Source of the DNA: Blastococcus carthaginiensis
GTDB lineage: Bacteria > Actinomycetota > Actinomycetes > Mycobacteriales > Geodermatophilaceae
Length of the DNA stretch: 64,000 nucleotides
Direction of reading: 5' to 3'
Assembly: GCF_030731085.1 (NCBI RefSeq)
Contig: NZ_JASNFN010000002.1
Coordinates: forward strand, 62,001-126,000
Translations under genes and position numbers: made by a program
Notes under the pieces: model-generated
What the model was told of the DNA's origin: nothing
Seen by the model: only the letters and a program-made list of their open reading frames with translations
The model's database searches: none
Shown: in pieces, positions 52,082-60,036 of the stretch
Layout of the letters: each line of letters starts with the position of its first letter
How positions within the stretch are numbered: the first letter of the stretch is position 1

Positions 52082-53278
52082 ATGACCCGTTCCCCCGCCG
52101 GACGCGTCGCCGTCCTGGGCGCAGGCCCCGCCGGCATGGCCGCTGCCCTCGGCGCGCTCACGGCCGGCCACGACGCCGTCGTCTACGAGCGCTACCGCGA
52201 GGCCCGGCCGGCCGGCAACATCCTCAACCTGTGGCCGCCGCCGCTGAAGGCGCTGCGCGCGCTCGGGGTGAACACCACCGACCTCGGGGCGCCCACCCAC
52301 TCCGAGTTCCGCAACATGCAGGGCAAGGTCCGCGTGGACGTGAAGCTCGACGAGGACGTGGAGCAGGCGTTCGGCGGGGGTTTCATCGGACTGCTCCGAC
52401 CCGAGCTGTACGAGCGCATGCTCGCCGCCATCCCGCCGGGTGTCCTCCGGTTCGGACAGCAGGTCGACCGGATCGAGCAGGACGGCCGCGCGGTGACCCT
52501 GCACTTCGCCGACGGCACGACCGCCGAGCACGACGTCCTGGTGGGCGCGGACGGCATCGACTCCCTCGTCCGCCGCACGCTCTGGGGCGACGCCCCCAAG
52601 CGCGAGCACCGCCTCCACATCTTCGGCGGGTTCACGTTCGACGACGTCGCCGGCACCGTGCCGAACAGGTGCGTCCTCACCCACAGCCGGACCGTCCAGG
52701 GCAGCTGGACCTCCATCCGCCACAAGGGCCGCGACGGCCACCAGTGGTGGGTCCTCACGTCCACCGACCCGGACGCCCCGGCACCGGCCGACCTCAAGGC
52801 GGCGGCGACGGAGCTGGCCGCCGGCTTTCCCGCGCCGCTCCCGGGGCTGATCGCCGCGACCGAGCCGGAGAACGTCCAGCGCTGGGTGCTGCGCGACCGG
52901 CCGGCGCTGAGGCAGTGGTCGAAGGGGCGCGCCACGCTGGTGGGCGACGCCGCGCACCCCACGTCGCCCTACGCCGCCTACGGGGCCGGCATGTCGATCG
53001 AGGACGGCTACTTCCTCGGCGTCGCCCTCCGCGGCGTGGACCTCACCGACCTCGCGGTCGTGCGGCAGGCGCTGCAGTCCTACGAGGACCCGCGCAAGCC
53101 GCACACCGCCAAGCAGGTACAGATGGCCTACGTGCTGGGGAAGGTCTTCCACCACGCCCCGGCCCCACTGCGGCCGGTCCGCGACTTCGTGTTCGACCAC
53201 ACGTCGTTCCTGCAGAGGATGGCCGGCGACTCGAACCCCCGCGAGATCAACGAGCAGCTCGCGCTGATCGAGGGCTGA
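52082..53278 (+). CDS. FAD-dependent monooxygenase (second aromatic hydroxylase)
   Basis: A 398-residue group A flavoprotein: VLGAGPAGMAAALGALTAG (FAD loop, about residues 10-28), VLVGADGIDSLVRR (DG motif) and ATLVGDAAHPTSPYAAYGAGMS (second FAD contact, about residue 295). It differs clearly from the hydroxylase at 46218, so it probably acts on another intermediate or a related substrate. The ATG at 52082 is directly behind the TetR-controlled promoter. Confidence 0.88.
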   Translation: MTRSPAGRVAVLGAGPAGMAAALGALTAGHDAVVYERYREARPAGNILNLWPPPLKALRALGVNTTDLGAPTHSEFRNMQGKVRVDVKLDEDVEQAFGGGFIGLLRPELYERMLAAIPPGVLRFGQQVDRIEQDGRAVTLHFADGTTAEHDVLVGADGIDSLVRRTLWGDAPKREHRLHIFGGFTFDDVAGTVPNRCVLTHSRTVQGSWTSIRHKGRDGHQWWVLTSTDPDAPAPADLKAAATELAAGFPAPLPGLIAATEPENVQRWVLRDRPALRQWSKGRATLVGDAAHPTSPYAAYGAGMSIEDGYFLGVALRGVDLTDLAVVRQALQSYEDPRKPHTAKQVQMAYVLGKVFHHAPAPLRPVRDFVFDHTSFLQRMAGDSNPREINEQLALIEG

Positions 53279-53281
53279 ACC

Positions 53282-53638
53282 GTGCTGATCGTGATCGGCA
53301 GCGCCACGGCCGCGCCCGGACGTCGCGCCGAGCTGCTCGACGCCGCCAGGACGATGGCCGCCGCCACCCGTACCGACGGCGGTTGCCTGGCGTACTCCTT
53401 CGCCGCGGACCTGGAGGACGACGATCGGATCCTCAGCATCGAGGTGTGGGCGGACCGGGCCGCTCTGGACGAGCACATGACCCACGACCACACGCGGGAG
53501 TTCCTCCGGGTGGCGCCCGGCCTGGTGACCGGTGAACCGGTCATGTCCTTCCACGACGTCGCGGAGGCCGGACCCTCCGTGGGCCTCGCCCGTGCGAACG
53601 GCTCACGGGGCCGTCCGGCGGAACCCGCCGGACGGTAG
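53282..53638 (+). CDS. Quinol/antibiotic-biosynthesis monooxygenase-like protein (ABM fold)
   Basis: A 118-residue ferredoxin-like ABM/YgiN protein (IGSATAAPGRRAELLDAART, CLAYSFAADLEDD, SIEVWADRAALDEHM). Such small proteins oxidise quinols without cofactor or act as helper to a hydroxylase. It starts 3 bp after the monooxygenase stop. The last 20 residues are Gly/Arg/Pro-rich and their codons form a hairpin. Stop TAG. Confidence 0.82.
   Translation: MLIVIGSATAAPGRRAELLDAARTMAAATRTDGGCLAYSFAADLEDDDRILSIEVWADRAALDEHMTHDHTREFLRVAPGLVTGEPVMSFHDVAEAGPSVGLARANGSRGRPAEPAGR
53611..53635. terminator. Hairpin overlapping the end of the ABM gene
   Basis: CCGTCCGGCGG (53611-53621), AAC loop, CCGCCGGACGG (53625-53635) form a perfect 11-bp stem just before the TAG stop. 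It may weaken read-through into the next gene. Confidence 0.55.
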
Positions 53639-53647
53639 GAAGGACCC

Positions 53648-54118
53648 ATGACGCAGCCCTTCCCCACCCTCGCCGAGCTCGCCGCGGAGGAGCAGGAGCT
53701 CCAGCTCACCTCGTTCACCAACGAGGACGCCTGGGTGCTCGGCTGCGCGCTGGTGGCCGCCGCGCGCCGCGACGCCGCACCGGTCGCCGTCGAGATCACC
53801 CGCAACGGCCACCGGCTCTTCTCCGTGGCGCTCCCCGGGGCCACGCCGGACAACGCCTCCTGGATCGAGCGGAAGTCGCGGGTCGTGCACCGGTTCGGGC
53901 ACAGCTCGCTCCACGTGCGCCAGGACAGCATCGAGCGGGGCACCACCTTCGAGGCAGAGTTCGGGCTGGACCCGCAGCTCTACGCGGCGCACGGCGGCGC
54001 CTTCCCGATGCTGGTCCGGGACGTCGGGGCGGTGGGCGTCGTCGCCGTCTCCGGCCTCCCCCAGCTGGAGGACCACCGGATGGTCACCGAGACGCTGCGG
54101 GAGCACCTCCGGCGGTGA
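53648..54118 (+). CDS. UPF0303-family protein (heme-degrading/HbpS-like fold)
   Basis: A 156-residue protein of the UPF0303 family, in the same fold class as HbpS/GlcG heme-binding proteins. Conserved blocks: LTSFTNEDAWVLGCALV (about residues 20-36) and SRVVHRFGHSSLHV (about residue 75). Its function is not settled. The ATG has AGGAAGGA upstream and lies 9 bp past the hairpin of the ABM gene. Its 3' end overlaps ctaG (opposite strand) by 35 bp. Confidence 0.82.
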   Translation: MTQPFPTLAELAAEEQELQLTSFTNEDAWVLGCALVAAARRDAAPVAVEITRNGHRLFSVALPGATPDNASWIERKSRVVHRFGHSSLHVRQDSIERGTTFEAEFGLDPQLYAAHGGAFPMLVRDVGAVGVVAVSGLPQLEDHRMVTETLREHLRR

Positions 54119-54995
54119 TCCCTCCCGGCCGTGACGCGGGAACGGGTCCGGTGGACCGCAGCGGTGGCGGCGTCCCGCCGTCCTCGGTGCCGCGGATCCA
54201 GGCGACGAGCAGCGCGAGGGCCGCGACGACGTAGACGATGCCGGCGGGGACCCACATGATCGCGCCGGCCAGCTGCTGGTCGGCCAGCGGCTCGAGGCCC
54301 CACACCTGGGTCGTCGTCGCGTAGCCGGAGTACCACGGGGTCCGGGCGAAGACGAGCAGCAGCGAGAGCAGCGCGCTCGACATCGACATCCCGAAGAGCA
54401 GCAGCACGCCCAGCCCGGCCGGGACCCGCGCCGCCCGGACGCCGACGACGGTCCGCCAGAACAGCACCCCGGTGACGAGGAAGGTCCCGTGCTCGGCAGC
54501 ATGGATCACCGGGTTCTCCAGCGCCGCGTCGTAGAGCACGCCGGCGTGCCAGGCCCAGAGGGCCCCGACGTGCAGCAGCCAGGCCGGGACCGGGTGCCGG
54601 AGTGCGTGCACCCCGGCGGCCAGCCCCCGGCGTCGGCGCCACCGCAGGATCGCCTGGCGCACGACGTCCGGGCTGCCGCGCAGGAGCGTGCCGCCCGGTG
54701 CGCTCATGGCGAGCAACGGTGCGGCGACCAGGGTGAGCAGCAGGTGCTGGACCATGTGCGCCGACGCCAGCACGCCCCCCAGCGCGTCGACCGGTGACAG
54801 TAGCGCGACGGCGAGCGCGACGAGCCCGGCACCGAAGCACCTCGGCCGCCAGGCCTCGGCCGCCCTGTTCGAGGACCGGCCGCGCTGGTAGACCACGGCC
54901 GCCACCAGGAGACCCCCGAGGGTCAGCGGGTCGGCGTGCCACGCCCACCACAGGTCGTGGGGTGCCAGCGGTTCGTCGGCATGGGCCAGGATCAC
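54084..54995 (-). CDS. ctaG: Cytochrome c oxidase assembly protein CtaG (caa3 type)
   Basis: A 303-residue membrane protein with about seven helices of the caa3 CtaG family: LWWAWHADPLTLGGLLVAA (about residues 15-33), SAHMVQHLLLTLVAAPLLA (about residue 80) and HAAEHGTFLVTGVLFWRTVVG (about residue 155), in which the His residues are conserved. It helps insert copper in the oxidase. The GTG at 54995 overlaps the preceding stop (GTGA). Confidence 0.88.
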   Translation of the reverse strand: MILAHADEPLAPHDLWWAWHADPLTLGGLLVAAVVYQRGRSSNRAAEAWRPRCFGAGLVALAVALLSPVDALGGVLASAHMVQHLLLTLVAAPLLAMSAPGGTLLRGSPDVVRQAILRWRRRRGLAAGVHALRHPVPAWLLHVGALWAWHAGVLYDAALENPVIHAAEHGTFLVTGVLFWRTVVGVRAARVPAGLGVLLLFGMSMSSALLSLLLVFARTPWYSGYATTTQVWGLEPLADQQLAGAIMWVPAGIVYVVAALALLVAWIRGTEDGGTPPPLRSTGPVPASRPGGITAGGAPAASR

Positions 54996-55462
54996 GCGCA
55001 CGCCCCCAGGAACAGTGCGGGCAGTCCTACGAACAGCACGGTGGCCAGGCCCAGCAGGGAGAGGAGGAAGCCGCCGAAGGCGAGCGGCCGCCGGTCGACG
55101 AGCTCCTCGACGTCCGCCTCGGGGCGGGCGCGCCGCAGCGCCCGCCACCGGGCGTAGGCCCACCACGCGGTGGCCACGCAGGCCAGCGCGGCCACCACCG
55201 TCGCCACGAGCGTGACGACGGTCGGTACCGGCGGGTCGAAGGCGTCCAGCCCCGGTCCGTCGCCGGTGCAGCCGGCCTCCGTCACCAGGTAGACCAGCAT
55301 GAAGTGGACGGAGCTGATCACCGGGCCGGCGAGGAAGACGACGACCGCCGTCACCGCCCGGGTGTCGACCGAGACGTCGACCGGGGCGGGCGTGCCGCCG
55401 CCGGCCGTGGCCGTCTCCTCCGGGGCGAGGGGTCGGGCCCGCCCGGGATCCGGGGTGGTCAC
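54992..55462 (-). CDS. Small membrane protein of the cytochrome oxidase operon
   Basis: A 156-residue protein with three hydrophobic segments (about residues 33-55, 75-95, 122-148), the last near the C-terminus, and a Cys in the loop after the first (TEAGCTGD). I do not recognise a named family; its position, overlapping ctaD-E (GTGA at 55462) and ctaG, points to an accessory or assembly role in the oxidase. Confidence 0.75.
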   Translation of the reverse strand: MTTPDPGRARPLAPEETATAGGGTPAPVDVSVDTRAVTAVVVFLAGPVISSVHFMLVYLVTEAGCTGDGPGLDAFDPPVPTVVTLVATVVAALACVATAWWAYARWRALRRARPEADVEELVDRRPLAFGGFLLSLLGLATVLFVGLPALFLGACA

Positions 55463-58014
55463 GTCAGCACCGGCCCGAGGTAGAGGGTGCCGAAGCCGAC
55501 CACCCAGATCACGGCCATGGCCACCCAGAAGCGGGCCACGTTCGCGATCGGGGCGTGCCGTCGATAGGTGTAGGTGCCCCGGGACGCCCAGAAGACCACC
55601 ATCGTCAGCATGATGAGCGCGGCCGCCGCGACCACGAGCACGAAGCCGGCCAGGGTGTAGAAGATCGAGCCGTAGGCGTGGGCCGTCCACCCCACCTCGA
55701 GCTGCACCAGGTCGGTGACCTGGAGCGCCACCCCACCACCGGCGAGGACCAGCGCGCCGTACAGCCCGCCCCGGAAACCGCGCATGTCCCCTCCGGCGAT
55801 CTGCCGGCGCGCGAACGGCACACCTGCCGCGCTCACCACGACGAGCGCCGCGGCGATCGACGCCTGGAGCAGCGGCGGGTCGCCGACGCCCGCCGCCGGC
55901 CACTGCGGGTTCTCCAGCCGGAGGTAGAAGTAGCTGAGCAGCAGGGCGGAGAAGGCCACCGCAACGAAGAGGATGGCGAGCAGGGTCCCGGTCCGCGCGA
56001 CGATCACGCTGCCGTGGGCGTTCACCGGGACGCCGTACTCGCGCTCGAACTCGTCCTCCTCGTCCGGGGTCATCGGCGGGGGCTGCGGCCAGTTCCAGGC
56101 GATGACGGCGGCGATGATGATGAGCGCACCGACGCCGGCCCCCCACCGCAGCTTCACCAGCTCGCTCAGGAAGATCAGGACCACGCCCATCGCGGTGACC
56201 AGCGGCCAGATCGAGGGGTTGGAGACCCGGAACACCTCCACGGGGCGCGCGTCCGCCGTGCCCACCACCACCGCCGCCCGCCACTTCAGCGGCCACTGCC
56301 CGAGCCCGCGCACGAAGTGCATCAGCTGCGGGTCGCCCCGGTCGAGCCGCTCCTGATCCCACAGCGGGTGCCGGCTGCGCACGATCGGCAACTCCGTCCA
56401 GCTGTGCTGCTTGCCGGGTGACGGCAGCGCCCACTCCAGGGTGTCGGCGCCCCACGGGTTGGCCTCGGCCGGCTCCCCGCGCCGGATCGTGCGGACCACG
56501 TTCCACACGAAGATCCCGATGCCGGGCACGATGATGAGCACCCCGATCGTCGAGATCAGGTTGAAGATGTCCCAGCCCTGACCCGACGCGTAGGTGTAGA
56601 CGCGGCGCGGCATCCCCATCAGACCGACCTGGTGCATGGGGAGGAAGGCGACGTTGACACCGGTGAACAGCAGCCAGAAGTTCCACTTGCCCAGCCGTTC
56701 GTCCAGCAGCTTGCCGGTGAACTTGGGGAACCAGTAGTAGACGCCGGCGAAGATCGGGAAGGCCACACCGCCGATCAGCACGTAGTGCAGGTGGCCGACC
56801 ACGAAGTAGGTGTCGTGCGCCTGCAGGTCGAAGGGCACCGAGGCGACCATCACGCCGGTGATCCCGCCGATCACGAAGATGATGAGGAAGCCGATGGTGA
56901 AGAGGAACGGCGTCTTCCACACCGGCCGGCCGGCCCAGATGGTGGCCAGCCAGGAGAAGATCTGGACGCCCGCGGGGATGGAGATCGCCATGCTCGCCGC
57001 GGCGAAGAAGCTGAGCACCAGCGGCGGCAGCCCGACGGCGAACATGTGGTGCGCCCACAGCGCGAACGACAGGAACCCGATGCCGACCAGCGAGGCGACG
57101 AACCAGAGGTAGCCGACCGGACGGTGCCGGACGAAGACGGGGATGATCATCGCCACGACGCCGACCGCGGGGATGAACTGGATGTAGACCTCGGGGTGCC
57201 CGAAGATCCAGAAGAGGTGCTGCCACAGCAGCGAGCTGCCGCCCTGCTGCGGATCGAAGAACTGGGTGCCGAACCCGCGGTCGAGCTCCAGCAGGAGGCT
57301 GCCGATGATCAGCGGGGTGAAGGCGAAGAGGATCATGAACGCCATCACCAGGAACGCCCACGCGAACAGCGGCATCCGGGTGAGGGTCATGCCCGGCGCC
57401 CGCATCTTCAGGATGCCGATGATGATCTCGACGCCGGCGGCGATGGCGCCGACCTCCGCGACACCGAGCCCGAGGATCCAGAAGTCCACCGCGAGGTCCG
57501 GCGAGTACTCCGGCCCGGAGAGCGGCACGTAGGCGAACCAGCCGACGTCGGGCACCAGCTGGAACAGCGCGCTGCTGTAGTAGAGCAGCCCGCCGAACAG
57601 GAAGGTCCAGTAGGAGAAGGCGCCCAGACGCGGAAAGGGCATCTCCCGGCTGCCGAGCATCGACGGCAGGATGAGGATGGCGAAACCCTCGAAGATCGGC
57701 AGGATGACGAGGAACATAGTCACCGAGCCGTGGTTGGTGAACAGCTCGTTGTAGAACTGCGGGCTGACCAGCTCCTGCTCGGGGAACGCGAGCTGCAGCC
57801 GCATGACCAGCGAGTCGAAGCTGCCGCCGAGGAGCAGGAAGAAGAACCCGGTCAGCAGCAGGCGTTTGCCGACCAGGTCGTTCTGGACGCCGGTCAGCTG
57901 GCCGCGCAACCCCGGGGGGTCGTCCCACAGCCGGTCGAGCTCCTCGGCCGTCGCGGGGTCGGTGACCTCGGGGGTGTACCGCCCCGGGTCCCTGGCTCCG
58001 GTGCCTGCGCTCAC
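55459..58014 (-). CDS. ctaD: Cytochrome c oxidase subunits I and III fused
   Basis: An 851-residue protein. Residues about 40-560 are subunit I: HGSVTMF (haem a His), WIFGHPEVYIQFIP (CuB His and cross-linked Tyr region), WAHHMFAVG (two CuB His) and AHDTYFVVGHLHYV (haem ligands). Residues about 590-850 are a subunit III-like domain (GTLLAILFVAVAFSALLLSYFYL, FRGGLYGALVLAGGGVALQ). It reduces O2 to water and pumps protons. The GTG at 58014 overlaps the ctaC stop (GTGA). Confidence 0.93.
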   Translation of the reverse strand: MSAGTGARDPGRYTPEVTDPATAEELDRLWDDPPGLRGQLTGVQNDLVGKRLLLTGFFFLLLGGSFDSLVMRLQLAFPEQELVSPQFYNELFTNHGSVTMFLVILPIFEGFAILILPSMLGSREMPFPRLGAFSYWTFLFGGLLYYSSALFQLVPDVGWFAYVPLSGPEYSPDLAVDFWILGLGVAEVGAIAAGVEIIIGILKMRAPGMTLTRMPLFAWAFLVMAFMILFAFTPLIIGSLLLELDRGFGTQFFDPQQGGSSLLWQHLFWIFGHPEVYIQFIPAVGVVAMIIPVFVRHRPVGYLWFVASLVGIGFLSFALWAHHMFAVGLPPLVLSFFAAASMAISIPAGVQIFSWLATIWAGRPVWKTPFLFTIGFLIIFVIGGITGVMVASVPFDLQAHDTYFVVGHLHYVLIGGVAFPIFAGVYYWFPKFTGKLLDERLGKWNFWLLFTGVNVAFLPMHQVGLMGMPRRVYTYASGQGWDIFNLISTIGVLIIVPGIGIFVWNVVRTIRRGEPAEANPWGADTLEWALPSPGKQHSWTELPIVRSRHPLWDQERLDRGDPQLMHFVRGLGQWPLKWRAAVVVGTADARPVEVFRVSNPSIWPLVTAMGVVLIFLSELVKLRWGAGVGALIIIAAVIAWNWPQPPPMTPDEEDEFEREYGVPVNAHGSVIVARTGTLLAILFVAVAFSALLLSYFYLRLENPQWPAAGVGDPPLLQASIAAALVVVSAAGVPFARRQIAGGDMRGFRGGLYGALVLAGGGVALQVTDLVQLEVGWTAHAYGSIFYTLAGFVLVVAAAALIMLTMVVFWASRGTYTYRRHAPIANVARFWVAMAVIWVVGFGTLYLGPVLT

Positions 58015-58637
58015 TGCTGGCTCTCGATCCACGCCGCGAAGTCCTCGGGGCTCTCCGCGACGACGTGCACCTGCATCCTCGCGTGCTCCAACCCGCAGAA
58101 CTCCGCGCAGGGGGCGCCCCACTCCCCCGGCTCGTCCGCCTGGAGCACGAGGACGTTCACGCCGTCGGGCAGCATGTCCATCTTGCCGCCGAGCTCCGGC
58201 ACCCAGAAGCCGTGGATCACGTCCGCCGACGTCAGGTGGAACTCGACCGGCCGGCCGACCGGCAGGTGCAGCTCGTCGACCGTGGTGACCCCGGCGTCCG
58301 GGTAGGCGACCTCGAAGTACCACTGGTTACCGGTGACCTCGATGACCAGCGCTCCGGGCGGGGCGTCCTCGGCGAGCGTCCGCATCGCGGCGATCGTCGC
58401 GCCGAACACGACGACCAGGACGAGCACCGGCAGGACCACGCCACCGCCCACGATCCAGCGCCGCTCCGAGGGCGGCGCCTCCCCCTCGCGCCGGTGGCGG
58501 AACAGCCCGATCGCCAGCAGGACGGCGAAGAGGACGAACACGGCGACGCCCAGCCCGAGCATCAGCCACCAGGTGTCGGCGATCGACTCCGCCCGAGGGC
58601 CTTTCGGATCGAGGCTGCCGCTGCTGTCCCCGTTCAC
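58011..58637 (-). CDS. ctaC: Cytochrome c oxidase subunit II
   Basis: A 208-residue subunit II. TM1 about residues 22-44 and TM2 about residues 60-80, then the CuA domain with NQWYFEV and CAEFCGLEHARMQVHV (C-x3-C, His, Met; all CuA ligands present). It passes electrons from cytochrome c to subunit I. The signal/lipobox usual in this family is not in frame. The GTG at 58637 overlaps the stop of a short upstream reading frame (58634-58744). Confidence 0.87.
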   Translation of the reverse strand: MNGDSSGSLDPKGPRAESIADTWWLMLGLGVAVFVLFAVLLAIGLFRHRREGEAPPSERRWIVGGGVVLPVLVLVVVFGATIAAMRTLAEDAPPGALVIEVTGNQWYFEVAYPDAGVTTVDELHLPVGRPVEFHLTSADVIHGFWVPELGGKMDMLPDGVNVLVLQADEPGEWGAPCAEFCGLEHARMQVHVVAESPEDFAAWIESQQ

Positions 58638-58744
58638 CGGCGGCCTGCCGCACCAGCAGACCGGCCGGCGCGCCCGGAGGGCGATGCGCGGACCGAGGAC
58701 GGCGGCGAGCCACGCAGCACGCCGGCCGACGGAACACAGGTCAT
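58634..58744 (-). CDS. Possible 36-residue leader ORF or frameshifted N-terminus of ctaC
   Basis: An ATG at 58744, four bases after GGAGG, opens a 36-codon frame that ends in TGA overlapping the ctaC GTG. In the neighbouring frame the same DNA, continuous with ctaC, reads GRRAAWLAAVLG, which looks like a signal sequence. It is either a coupled leader ORF or the true start of ctaC separated by one base of frameshift. Confidence 0.35.
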   Translation of the reverse strand: MTCVPSAGVLRGSPPSSVRASPSGRAGRSAGAAGRR

Positions 58745-58988
58745 GCCGCCTCCACCAAGATCGGAGCCGCTCGACCGTATCGGGCGCAGGCCGTGGGAGC
58801 GACCTCAACCGGTGTCGACGCCTCCAGGTCCCCGGCGGGCCGCCGGCAGCGCGGGGTCTGCGGTCGCGTGCCCGTACGGCATCCGGGAGGGTGTGGATGA
58901 TCTCGACGTCCCTGCCGTGGTGCGGACCGAGGCCGTGGCACGGCCTCGGCCGCGCCTCACCGGCCGCCCGTCCACGAGGAGCAGGTAC
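58638..58988. other. Divergent control region of the oxidase operon and an SDR gene
   Basis: The 351 bases between ctaC and the SDR gene. They contain the short frame at 58634-58744 and a TACGGT element (minus strand, upstream of the ATG at 58744) that could be a -10. No palindrome or repeat stands out elsewhere. Confidence 0.5.
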
Positions 58989-60017
58989 ATGCCCGAGCCC
59001 GCCGGAGAAGCCGCCACCCACCGGAAGGTCGTCGTGGTGACCGGTGCCAGCGGGGGGATCGGCCGGGCCACCGCGGTGGCCTTCGCCCGCCGGGGCGACG
59101 CGGTCGCACTGCTGGCCCGGGGCGAGACGGGGCTGGCCGCCGCCGCCGACGACGTCCGCACCGCCGGTGGCACGCCCCTGACGATCTCCGTGGACGTCAG
59201 CGATGCCGGCGCCGTCGAGGCGGCCGCCGACCGCGTGGAGGCCGAGCTCGGCCCGATCGACGTCTGGTGCAACGTCGCCTTCAGCACGGCGTTCGCACCG
59301 TTCGCCGAGATCACGGCCGACGAGTGGCGGCGGGTCACCGAGGTCACCTACCTCGGCTTCGTGCACGGCACGATGGCTGCGCTGCGCCGGATGCGCGCCC
59401 GCGACCGGGGCGCCGTCGTCCAGACGGGGTCGGCGCTGGGCTACCGCGGCATCCCGCTGCAGAGCGTGTACTGCGGTGCGAAGCACGCCATCAAGGGCTT
59501 CACCGAGGCGGTGCAGACCGAGCTGCGGCACGACGGCAGCAACGTGCACGTCACCCTGGTCAACCTGCCCGGGGTGAACACCCCGCAGTTCGACTGGGTG
59601 CTCAACAGGCTGCCGAAGCGGCCGCAACCGGTGGCGCCGGTGTACCAGCCCGAGTTCATGGCGCAGACCCTCGTGCACGCGAGCGAGCACCCGGGCCGCC
59701 GGGCGTGGTGGATCGGCATCCCGACCGTCTACACGATCCTCGGCAGCAGGTTCGCCCCGCAGCTCCTCGACCGCTATCTCGCCCGCACCGCCTACCAGGG
59801 CCAGCAGCGCGGTGAGGACGCCCGACCGGACGACCCGGTCAACCTGTGGGAACCGGCCGACGGCCCCGGCGGGCACGACTTCGGCGCGCGCGGCAGCTTC
59901 AGCGGGCGGGCCTGGAGCTCCGATCCGCAGGTCTGGGCGGGTCGGCACCACGGCGTGCTCGCCGCCGTCGGCGCCGGTCTGGCGGCGGCAGGTGCCGCCC
60001 TCCGGTGGCGGGCGTGA
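58989..60017 (+). CDS. SDR oxidoreductase with C-terminal membrane extension
   Basis: A 342-residue classical SDR domain (about residues 12-255): VVVTGASGGIGRATAVAFARRG (cofactor), QTGSALGYRG (Ser) and SVYCGAKHAIKGFTEA (Y-x3-K). A longer tail of about 85 residues ends in a hydrophobic segment (about residues 322-338), which may tie the enzyme to the membrane. Substrate unknown. The ATG at 58989 has AGGAG six bases before it. Confidence 0.86.
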   Translation: MPEPAGEAATHRKVVVVTGASGGIGRATAVAFARRGDAVALLARGETGLAAAADDVRTAGGTPLTISVDVSDAGAVEAAADRVEAELGPIDVWCNVAFSTAFAPFAEITADEWRRVTEVTYLGFVHGTMAALRRMRARDRGAVVQTGSALGYRGIPLQSVYCGAKHAIKGFTEAVQTELRHDGSNVHVTLVNLPGVNTPQFDWVLNRLPKRPQPVAPVYQPEFMAQTLVHASEHPGRRAWWIGIPTVYTILGSRFAPQLLDRYLARTAYQGQQRGEDARPDDPVNLWEPADGPGGHDFGARGSFSGRAWSSDPQVWAGRHHGVLAAVGAGLAAAGAALRWRA

Positions 60018-60036
60018 GACACCGGCCGGCCGGTTG

